A stretch of DNA of 64,000 nucleotides from Chrysemys picta bellii (lineage: Eukaryota; Chordata; Testudines; Emydidae). Positions 55,911 to 64,000 of this stretch are shown here, piece after piece. The notes beneath the pieces were generated by a model, which worked only from the letters and a program-made list of their open reading frames with translations, was not told where the DNA came from and did not search any database. Numbering within the stretch: the stretch's first letter is position 1; the number at the start of each line of letters is the position of its first letter. The translations under genes were made by a program, and so were the position numbers. The DNA lies in contig NC_088797.1 of assembly GCF_011386835.1 (NCBI RefSeq), positions 35,153,583-35,217,582 of the forward strand, written 5' to 3'.

Positions 55911-57009
55911 GACTACCAAAGTCTAATGATAGTGACTCAGACACCCTCGCTCCCCATCAGGAAACATTAGCAGTTTCCATTAATAATGGACTCTCAACCA
56001 AGAAAGATCTTTAACAGCACATAATAAACTCCACAATATTGAGAGGATCCATTCCTAGCAGCCCAGGCAGAAAGAAACTGTTAAATACTATGGCTTTCAT
56101 AAGGATTGTTAAACTGTTTACATAATTATGTGGCTAAAAAAAAACCCTATTTAGGAGTTTACACCTGTGTTTGCCCAGGAATGTGTATTTGTTGACAGAG
56201 CCATGACAAACTGTTATTCATCCTTACATAGGTGTTAATGTCTGTGCAAAAGCAATTAACATAACATTTGTCAGATCTACAAAACAAGTTAAACCTCAAA
56301 CCTACTTTGTTCCCAAAGCTTGTCTGCTAGGTATAAAGCAGTATTCAAAGCTGCTTCTGGTGCATTGTCCTTTGGTTCTGCTAGAGTTCACACTCCTGGG
56401 AAAAAATTAACATTCAAGCTATCTTTCAACACTCTATTGTCACTCCTTCCTTTGCATTAGTTCACCTGCATGCCTTTACCATTAGAAGCATCCTTTTCAT
56501 AAGACCTGTTTTGTTAGCTTTGCAGGTTAGTAGGCAACTGGTCTATAACATAGTGTATGACCAAGTACTCAGATGAAGATACCCGGGGACAAACTTTCGA
56601 ACATGAAAGCCTAATTTCTATAATTTATTGGTTAACAGTTGTTGAAACAAATTGTTAAGTTAGCTATGCACAAAAATGCTTTAAGTTACAGAATATGATT
56701 TACAACAACATTAAAAGTTTCAGATTACCAATGCCTTCAGGTGGGGAAGTTAATTCTTTTATTCCTAATTTCCATCATCAATTTTATATATATATATATA
56801 TTAATAATAGATTAGAAAGACAGGATCACAGAGATTTGAATATCAAATGAACAAAATCCGGGGTTATTTGGGTCTAAAGGTTTGATTTTCTCCATTACAC
56901 AAGAGAACAGCATGAAATTCAGATCCTAAATGCAGGGATACATACATAGACGCATACATAGACGCACAGATAATGGAGGTGCCTGGTAGCAACTACACAG
57001 TTAAGGTTG
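55911..57009. other. No gene seen
   Basis: It contains a (TA)n run near 56788-56800 and an 11-bp-scale tandem 'gcatacatagac' near 56940-56965. Otherwise AT-rich unique sequence. Confidence 0.5.
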
Positions 57010-57024
57010 CATTATAAAAAGAGC

Positions 57025-57406
57025 GAGGAGACCTTGTGGCACCTTAGAGACTAACACATTTATTTGGGCATAAGCTTTCGTGGGCTACTGTTACTCACAC
57101 CTTCTTGTCAACTGTCTGAAATGGGCCACTCTCATTACCATTTCAAAAATTATTTTTCCTCCCTTGGTATCCTGCTGTTAATTGAATTGTCTCGTTAGAC
57201 TGACCTCACACTTGGTAAGGCAACTCACATCTTTTCATGTATTTATACCTGCTCCTGTATTTTCCACTCCATGCATCTGATGAAGTGGGTTCTAACCCAT
57301 GAAAGCTTATGCCCAAATAAATTTGTTAGTCTCTAAGGTGCAACAAGGACTCCTCGTTGTTTTTGCTGATACAGACTAACACGGCTACCACACTGAAACC
57401 TGTCAC
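57025..57406 (+). mobile_element. Penelope-like element, non-coding, 382 bp
   Basis: A 15-bp target duplication CATTATAAAAAGAGC flanks it exactly (57010-57024, 57407-57421). The left end 'cttgtggcaccttagagac' is inverted at the right ('gtctctaaggtgcaacaag'), followed by 'gactaacacggctaccacac'. The middle shares '3-prime region' words with the copy at 30939 ('cttggtaaggcaactcaca', 'ctgctcctgtattttccact'). It contains the best hammerhead-like core of the window. Confidence 0.9.
57277..57314 (+). ncRNA. Hammerhead-ribozyme-like motif
   Basis: CTGATGA (57277-57283) matches the hammerhead box exactly. It is followed by a stem-II hairpin (gtgggt-tcta-accca-type pairing, 57285-57299), GAAA (57301-57304) and GC-TTAT-GC. 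The expected U of the UH cleavage site reads C here, and stem I pairing is not obvious, so activity of this copy is doubtful. Hammerhead motifs are an established feature of Penelope-like element ends. Confidence 0.55.
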
Positions 57407-57421
57407 CATTATAAAAAGAGC

Positions 57422-57777
57422 TTAACGTGCGGCATAAATTCCTGTTTTCCTCTAAAAGTAGGTGGTGGGTGGCTGCAAAATTTCACTCTGGGTTACAGTT
57501 TTATGCCCTTCAAATTCTTTATGTAGTCTTTGTTCATTTTCTTTTCATAAAATGTTTAATGGGAACCAACTAACTTTGTGTTGTGGCTAAAAATATTCAT
57601 TGGCAGTCCTACTTTTCATTGTTGACTAATAGCTCTTAAAAATATATGGTCTACCTACACAAAACACTGGTGCAATGGAGAGGGTTTAAAAAACCCCACC
57701 ACCAAAACCCAACAATCCTGGATTTACAGTCATTTTAGTCGCTATTCACATTATAACAATGTTAATGTGCTGTGCAT
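57422..57777. other. No gene seen
   Basis: AT-rich sequence between the Penelope-like copy and the minisatellite. Confidence 0.5.
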
Positions 57778-58120
57778 ACAAACCTGATTGATGGAGATGA
57801 GGTGCAAACTAACCTGATTAATGAAGGCTGGGCACACACAAGACTGATAGATTAGGACCTAGGGCATGCAAACTTGATTGATGGATGGGGAGGGGGCACA
57901 TGCAGACTTAATTAATAGGAGGGGGCGGGCACAAAGAAAAGCCTGAGAGTGACTGTGGAATAACATAGCACCTGGAAGCCTGATTAGTTGATATGTGCAT
58001 GGGGGGAGGGCAGAGACATGTGCAAAGCTGAGTGGTTGGTGGGGAGGCAGAGGGTACACATAAGCCTGACTGATAGGGAAAGGGGCATGGGACCTTGATT
58101 GATGGGAGCTGGATACATAG
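57778..58120. repeat. Degenerate minisatellite, about 35-45 bp unit
   Basis: The motif 'gcaaacctgattgatgg' followed by a G-rich 'gaggggg' and 'gcacatg' recurs with changes about eight times ('aacctgattgatgg', 'aacctgattaatga', 'aagactgatagatt', 'aacttgattgatgg', 'gacttaattaatag', 'agcctgattagttg', 'agcctgactgatag', 'accttgattgatgg'). The units vary in length. Confidence 0.85.
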
Positions 58121-59313
58121 ATGGAGAGCATCTTCTGCTAATTTTATACCATCCAGTGATTCCCCCTTGGCAAAGGCTAGTCTCACTTCCCTTACATCCA
58201 GCGTGGAGTTAACAAGCCATATCTGACACAATGACTCAGCAGGAATTTGTCAGCATCACCTTGCAGGGTTCCAATACCAGATAAGATGAGTCAACAGAAG
58301 AATCAGCCATCTTGTTTCAGTCCCACTTTTTTTTTGCAATATCCCCTTTCGGGGGACATTCCACGACTGGTGTTGTTAGAAGTGTGTAGTCCTCCTACTA
58401 TGATTTTGAGACTAAAAGGACATCCTGAATCTGCTAGATTTTTGGAGTAGAGGCTGCAGCTAGCCCCTTCCAACAGAATAGCAATGAAGATGCAAATCCC
58501 AGTTCAGACTATGAGCTGTTAAAGCTTAAGCTTCCTATATAAATAAAACAAATTCATTTATGTGGGTACAGAATGATTAACACAACAGACAAGTCTGAGT
58601 AGATGCAAACAGAATACTGACAACACGGGAAATGAATATTCAAACATGCTTCACAGGTAAACAACAATTATTGAGAAATTTACCCACCTAGCAATAGCCA
58701 GGATTTTAGAACCACTCTATACATAGGCTGATACTTCAGTTTTTATCTCAGGTAATCGGCATGAGCCACTTAAAAACAGCCATTCGACCAACACATCTTA
58801 AACACTAAAATACAGACACAAGTTTCTTAACATTGACTTTCAGCCAGACTTCCAGGATCAAGGAAATGAAGGTGTAAGATCCGGTCCTTTAGAAAGCCCT
58901 CTTTTAGACCTCGCTTACTGGGGGATTGTATTTAATGGTCATGGAAGATTGAATGTCAATGATGCAGAAAATATTTGTTAATTTAGCATGTAAAATCTTC
59001 TCACGGTTATTGCTGAAAAGCTATGGGTGGGTATTTGTCAGAAATTAAACTAAACTACTTTAGTTGCATGGTTTGATCAGGTTAGGTAAGAAGGGGTATA
59101 GAAAGAATAGGGTTGCAGAACTTTCAAAAAAGTGCTGTAAGTCAAATGCATCAACTAACAAATAATATTCCTTTCTCTGAAATACTATGATTAATGTAAT
59201 ATTCCTATATGAGAAATTGCTATTTTTCATAACTTCTAAATTCTACAACAGAGAACAGAGTTCATTTTTTTGGCAATGACTGCATCATGCAAAGTAAAAA
59301 TATAAGAAAAAAA
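58121..59313. other. No gene seen
   Basis: AT-rich sequence without a recognised element. Confidence 0.5.
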
Positions 59314-59463
59314 ACTGGACCAAATTCTTCATTGGCCAGCACTATTTACAACCTGTGCAAAGTGAGTGTAAATTACCACCATTCTGAATTACTAATGTTT
59401 TACACTCATTTTGCAATAGTATCAATGACAACACAAGGTGCAGGGCAACATGGAATCTGGCCC
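59314..59463. repeat. Palindromic MITE relative (GGACCAAATTCTTC type), diverged
   Basis: Left GGACCAAATTCTTCATTGG; right, reverse-complemented, GGGCCAGATTCCATGTTGC. Inner 'gtgagtgtaaatta' mirrors 'tgttttacactca'. Confidence 0.55.
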
Positions 59464-59486
59464 ATTGAATCAAAATAGATCCTCTC

Positions 59487-59559
59487 TTATTTTATCTAAT
59501 TGAATCTCTTATTTCCCAGATGTAAATGGGAAATAAAGAGATTCTATTAGATAAAATAA
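59487..59559. repeat. Long hairpin, 32/33-bp arms
   Basis: The arm at 59487-59518 (starts TTATTTTATCTAAT, ends ATTTCCCA) and the arm at 59527-59559 are complementary except for one mismatch and one indel, with an 8-base loop. Confidence 0.92.
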
Positions 59560-59690
59560 AATTTTGCATAAGCAAAATGAGTTTATTTATATTTTGAAAT
59601 TCAAAGTTATGACTTCTGAGTTGCATAATGTGTCTGTAAATGATATTACTTGACATGAAGGCAAAATTGTTTGAAGATTTAAATTGAAAG

Positions 59691-61478
59691 TGTGACAGTG
59701 TACCCCATAAGGCTTTATGGGGGGGGGTGCTTATAAATGTATGTATGACATAACTGGAATATGTTTTGTGCTGCCTGTGCCATATAATATATCTCCGTAA
59801 AGGTTATGATCTACTATATCTATTCATCCTATTTGTACATATATATCATTTTCTCCTTGAGGTTAAGAATATGGGCTGTATGCTTGCTTGGTTTCTAAGT
59901 AAGCTTTGTGAGGCATTTGGTCAGCTTCTTTAGGAAGGAATTCGCCAGGTTAAGTACCTGATCAGGAAACACTTGGGGAACAATGCATCTTGGAATGCTC
60001 CAATCCACATAAGAAGTCTTCCTGGAGACATGCAAGATACCATTTGGACAATGGCTTTGGCCTGTAAAGACTGAGTCATGCAGGGACATGTGACTTGCCC
60101 AGGTGACTCCAGAACTCCATCTTGGAGCTGGACTTCTGACCTTAAAGTCTATGAGTCTATGAGTCTATGAGACTTTGCATAGGAGGGAGGAGGGGGGTCT
60201 CCACCCACGAGAGAGTCTATTTAAACCCGTGGGAGACCCCTCCATTTTGTCTTCAGCTGGCTAAAGAAGGAGCCTCTCCACACCCCCAGGATACTTGCAG
60301 GGCCGGCTCTAGGATTTTTGCTGCCCCAAGCAAAAACAATTTTGGCTGCCTCCCCCCCCCCCCCCCGTTTTTTTCTTACCCCACCCCCGCCCCGCCTCAA
60401 CTCCGCCCCTTCCCCAAATCCCCAGCCCTGCCTCCTCCCCCCAGGCTCTCAAGCCTAGGAGGGAGGGAGGGAGGGAGGGAAGCGGTGCACACACCGCGGC
60501 CACTCAGAGTCTCCCCCTCCCTTCCAGGTTTGAGAACCTGGGAGGGAGGGGGAGCAGCGGCGTGCGAATCAGCTGTTTCGTGCGCCGTGGCCGCTAGGGA
60601 TCTCGCCCTTCCTCCCAGGTTTGAGAGCCTGTGAGGGAGGGCGAGCAGTGGCAAGCGAATCAGCTGTTTCGCGCGCCGTGGTGCGCGAGCGGCAGCAGCA
60701 GCAGAGGTGAGCTAGGGCGGCCGGGGCACATTTTTAGGGGCGGCAGGGGCGGCATTCTGGCACCGGCCATGCTGCCCCTAAAAATGTGCCGCCCCAAGCA
60801 CCAGCTTGTTTTGCTGGTGTCTAGAGCCGGCCCTGGATACTTGAAGGAAACTGGAACAAAGGACAGTAACTACAGGGGTTGTGAGTGATTGCTGGACCCA
60901 GGCTAAAAGGAGATTAGCCTGTAAAAGGGAGCATTCTGGAACTGGTGAGATTATCTGTATTTAGTTTGATTAGACATAGATTTGCGCATTTTATTTTATT
61001 TTGCTTGGTGACTTACTTTGATCCGTCTGTTACTATTTGGAACCACTTAAATCCTATTTTCTATATTTAATAAAATCACTTTTTATTTAGTAATTTACTC
61101 GGAGTATGTATTAATACCTGGGGGAGCAAACAACTGTGCATATCTCTCTATCAGTGTTATAGAGGGCGAACAATTTATGAGTTTACTCTGCATAAGATTT
61201 ATACAGGGTAAAACGGATTTATTTGGGTTTAGACCCCATTGGGAGTTGGGCATCTGAGTGCTAAAGACAAGCACACTTCTGTGAGCTGTTTTCAGGTAAA
61301 CTTGCAGCTTTGGGACAAGTGATTCAGACCCTGGGTCTATGTTGGAGCAGACGGGAGTGTCTGGCTCAGCAAGACAGGGTGCTGGAGTCCTGAGCTGGCA
61401 GGGAAAACAGGAGCAGAGGTAGTCTTGGCACATCAGGTGGCAGCTCCCAAGGGGGTTTCTGTGATCCAACATGTCACA
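59691..61478 (+). mobile_element. ERV-type solo LTR, interrupted by a hAT
   Basis: It starts TGTGACAGTG and ends CATGTCACA, with a perfect 5-bp duplication GAAAG (59686-59690, 61479-61483). Without the nested hAT (60298-60835 plus duplication) it is about 1.24 kb, similar to the sister LTR at 35680-36836. The matching 3' half includes 'ttattttgcttggtgacttac', AATAAA near 61069 and 'cctgggggagcaaac'. No internal viral genes are next to it. The micro-repeat (tctatgag)x3 near 60148-60171 is inside. Confidence 0.88.
60298..60835. mobile_element. Non-autonomous hAT, 538 bp, nested in the LTR
   Basis: A perfect 8-bp duplication GATACTTG flanks it (60290-60297, 60836-60843). Both ends read CAGGGCCGGCTCTAG: 15 of 15 identical. 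Inside, a unit beginning 'aggtttgag' or similar recurs at 60443, 60526 and 60617 (83- and 91-bp steps). Confidence 0.95.
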
Positions 61479-61483
61479 GAAAG

Positions 61484-62178
61484 GGGGCACTTTTGGGAGG
61501 AAAAGTGAGTGTTAAACTAAAATTTTATTAATTTAAGAACTATTATACTGGGACAGATGTCTACATAATAGACTTTTTTAAAAATCTGAAATGCATTATT
61601 GCCAGTGGCATCTATGTACAATATTTTTAAGGTTTCTGATTGACAGAGATAGAGCCTTTGACATTAACAGTAGTGGAAGCTGAGAGGGTTAATATTAGTC
61701 CTTTATTTCTGGAGGTGTGGGTTCCAATTTAGTCCTGATCAAAGTGAAAATGAGTTTGGTGGTCCCAAAGCAAAACACATTTTGTCCACATGCTACAAAA
61801 TCTCTACATAGATTGGCACACGTCTGCTTGATTAAACGCTTCTGCTCAGAAGGCCAGAACTGAAAAGGCGGTCACATTGTAGGTTAGTTTTGCGGTGCAC
61901 CAAGAGGAATGTGTGGGAAAACATCACTGCCTGCCTGTGCTATGCATATTAGTTTCATTCAGTACTATACAAATTACTGCAAATCTCTGAATAGTAAACA
62001 AGCAAGCAAACAAATTATCCCCTTATTGGTGAGACCCTCAAATAAAAACCAGGGGGATAGTTTCTTGTAAATCTGATTCCTTTTGATTCAATCTGGAATT
62101 GTTTTGGCAGCTGAAATGCTGAAACATTTAAAAGTTCTTTTTCAAAAAGGAGTAAAAAATATCTGTAAAAACTAGGGG
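61484..62178. other. No gene seen
   Basis: AT-rich sequence without a recognised element. Confidence 0.5.
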
Positions 62179-62241
62179 TGAAATCCTGGACAATTGAAAT
62201 TGATGGGAGTTTTGCCATTGACTTCAGTGGGGCCATGATTA
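62179..62241. repeat. Short palindromic MITE (TGAAATCCTGG type)
   Basis: TGAAATCCTGGACAATTG at the left; 'cagtggggccatgatta' at the right, with 'ttgatggg'/'gccattgac' inside. Sister of 20421-20486. The hAT at 62251 inserted just beyond it. Confidence 0.65.
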
Positions 62242-62250
62242 TATCCTAGT

Positions 62251-62488
62251 CAGGGCCGACAAGGGGTGGGGGGGAAAGCCAGTACAAATTACCAGGGCCC
62301 GGCCGTTCGGAAGGGGGCCCGGGGCTCAGCTCCCCCCCCTCGTTGCCTTACCGGGGCCCGGCGATCCGGAAGGGAGCCCGGGGCCCGGCTTCCCCGCCCC
62401 TCGTCGGCCCCGTTTAGCCAGTCCGCCTGTGCTGGGGGGCCCGAAGAATTTTTTTCACTGGGGCCCGAACCCGCTCTCGGTGGCCCTG
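62251..62488. mobile_element. Non-autonomous hAT, 238 bp
   Basis: A perfect 8-bp duplication ATCCTAGT flanks it (62243-62250, 62489-62496). Ends CAGGGCCGACAAGG and, reverse-complemented, CAGGGCCACCGAGAG. The interior has a duplicated 'ggggcccggc-ttccggaaggg' GC-rich word. Confidence 0.93.
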
Positions 62489-62496
62489 ATCCTAGT

Positions 62497-64000
62497 TGTT
62501 TCATTTGGTCACATTTCACGTGTAGAACCTGTATTATAGACATTATAAGGAGAGAGGGAACATGTCTTTCTTCCTTAAAAGTGTATTAAGAAATAGCTGT
62601 ATTTTTTTAAACAGACACAACAGAATAAACATTTTAAAAGAGATGAATTAACTGCCTGAATATTTGTATGAAGTTAAAGATTTTTCTTCCGTTTCACAAT
62701 ACTTAAATTTGAAATATTGCCAAAAATGTAGAGCAATTTTTTCATCCAGCATTCAACAATTTATTGAGAAAAAGAAGAGAAATGCTGTGGGGAAAATATC
62801 AGCCAAAAAACCAAAATGAGAATAATACTGAATACTGCTGAAATAATTCATTTTAGGAAATTCTACTCCTAGAAATACCACTTGAGAAGGGGGAAGTACG
62901 AGGAGGCACTTGTCCTATTGTCAGAACTACTGCAAATAAATTCTCCCCAAGTCCTCTAGTAAGAGAGTTGAGTGTCCCACAAGGTACATTTGGAGCAAAA
63001 ATATAAATAAATGACCCTGGCCAAAAAGGAGACATTTCTAGTTATTTTTTCCTATACTCTTTACTCTTCCTCTAAAATATCATTGACACTCAGAACAGCT
63101 TCAAAATAATGAACCAATCAAAGGCACTTCCATCATAATCCCTTTTTATCCTCTGTAACATTTTTCAGCCATCATGTCAGTGACTATAGTTCTATGGAAA
63201 CTACATAGGCGAGAATACCACAAAATGCTTTCCATGCATATCTGCTTGAATTTAAAAATGAGCTTGCTTTGGCTATGGCTCACCTCCCTTTGGTGTTTGC
63301 TTCCTGTGAACATTTGGCCAATTGTATTTGACTCACAAAAATGCTTTAAGGAAAGTGAATTTTTCAGCTGGCATATGGAAACGTTTGCATCAGAAATGAT
63401 CTATTTTATAGAGATTGAGACTTTGTTTGACATACAGTGCATTAATGGTAGCATACAATTATAGATCTAAAGTAATCCTATTGCAACTGAAGGTTCCTAT
63501 TAATGGAGTATGGACAGACCACAGAACACCTCTTTATTTTAGTTCACAGACAAACAGTTCATGCAAAATTACACCAGCAGATAGAGAGAGAAAATGAAAA
63601 AAGGGCCAATTCTGTTCTAAGGCCCCATCCTGCAAATACTTATAAGTGCTTAATTTTAAGGATGTGAGTAGACCCGCTGAAATCAGTGGACCTTCACACA
63701 GGCTCAGCAGTCTTCCACATATTATCATTTACAGAATCAAATCCTTAGAAAATATCTTGCACAAAATTTATGCTTAGTAAAACCTGCATTTCCACATATG
63801 TAAGTCTTGCAATGAACAGGTGCACTAAAATATAATTAGTTGTCAACATGCAGACAACCCAAAATGTTCAGCTCCTGCATTAAAAATACACAGAGAAGAA
63901 TAAACTAATACAAAACCTCACCCCTAATGGGTGGGATCAGGACTAAAGAAAGGTATTGGTGGGTCATGGATCTACAAGAAACCAAGTCCCCCTTCTTGTG
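62497..64000. other. No gene seen; possible MITE relic at 63617-63700
   Basis: AT-rich sequence. 'aaggccccatcctgcaaata cttataagtgcttaatttta' near 63620 resembles one arm of the TTCAGCAAAGC-type MITE. No other element is recognised. Confidence 0.5.

Noticed and set aside
57778..58120. CRISPR-like array
   Set aside because: Unit lengths and spacers are irregular and degenerate, and the setting is a vertebrate genome.
35680..61478. The two related LTRs as ends of one 26-kb provirus
   Set aside because: Each has its own 5-bp flanks, the 5' halves differ strongly, and no viral genes lie between them.

Overview
The window looks like repeat-rich, non-coding DNA from a reptile, most likely a turtle (Testudines). 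The evidence is the repeat content: CR1 LINEs in both orientations, a tRNA-derived SINE with a CR1-type 3' end (the cryptodiran-turtle 'CryI' design), PIF-Harbinger transposons carrying a transposase plus an antisense Myb/SANT-like gene, many GC-rich non-autonomous hAT elements, Penelope-like retroelements, a DIRS-type gag/pol relic, ERV-type LTRs and old MIR/L2 fossils. I found no convincing host-gene exon, tRNA gene, rRNA gene or CRISPR array. The window is probably intergenic or inside a large intron. All protein-coding signal I could support belongs to mobile elements, nearly all of it broken.

Layout. 0-5.4 kb: MIR, an unclassified repeat, an antisense solo LTR and unique sequence. 5.5-10.2 kb: a 4.7-kb Harbinger with TTA target duplications, a nearly readable transposase, a split antisense Myb-like gene, an internal tandem duplication and an extra 96-codon ORF. 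10.2-24 kb: mostly unique AT-rich DNA with one hAT (15.6 kb), a GC-rich TTTAAATAG repeat block (17.4 kb), three tRNA-like modules (19.2-19.7 kb), MIRs and small palindromic MITEs. 24.2-29.05 kb: a long CR1 broken by a nested pair of hAT-type insertions and by an opposite-strand CR1 3' fragment. 30.9-33.7 kb: two Penelope-like insertions, one with a GIY-YIG endonuclease domain. 34.7 kb: CryI-like SINE. 35.7-36.8 kb: ERV-type solo LTR. 38.6-40.5 kb: a hAT element with a relic of the transposase dimerisation region, itself hit by a Harbinger MITE. 45.0-48.6 kb: a second, more decayed Harbinger. 52.3-55.15 kb: an antisense DIRS gag/pol relic split by two nested hATs. 55.6-55.9 kb: L2-like reverse-transcriptase relic. 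57.0-58.1 kb: a Penelope-like copy with a hammerhead-like motif, then a minisatellite. 59.7-61.5 kb: a second LTR of the 35.7-kb family, interrupted by a hAT. 62.25 kb: another hAT.

How the parts relate. The two Harbingers share one architecture (transposase on +, Myb-like DNA-binding partner on -). Penelope-like copies are recognised by 11-15-bp target duplications, mutually inverted end sequences and, in four of the five copies, a hammerhead-like core or remnant. The hATs are recognised by 8-bp duplications. Nesting gives a relative age order: MIR/L2 and palindromic MITEs are oldest; CR1, DIRS and the large hAT are intermediate; small hATs, the 39.8-kb MITE, Penelope-like copies and the LTRs are younger. 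Element boundaries rest on target duplications and terminal repeats read by eye. Family names follow hallmark motifs and were not checked against a repeat library.
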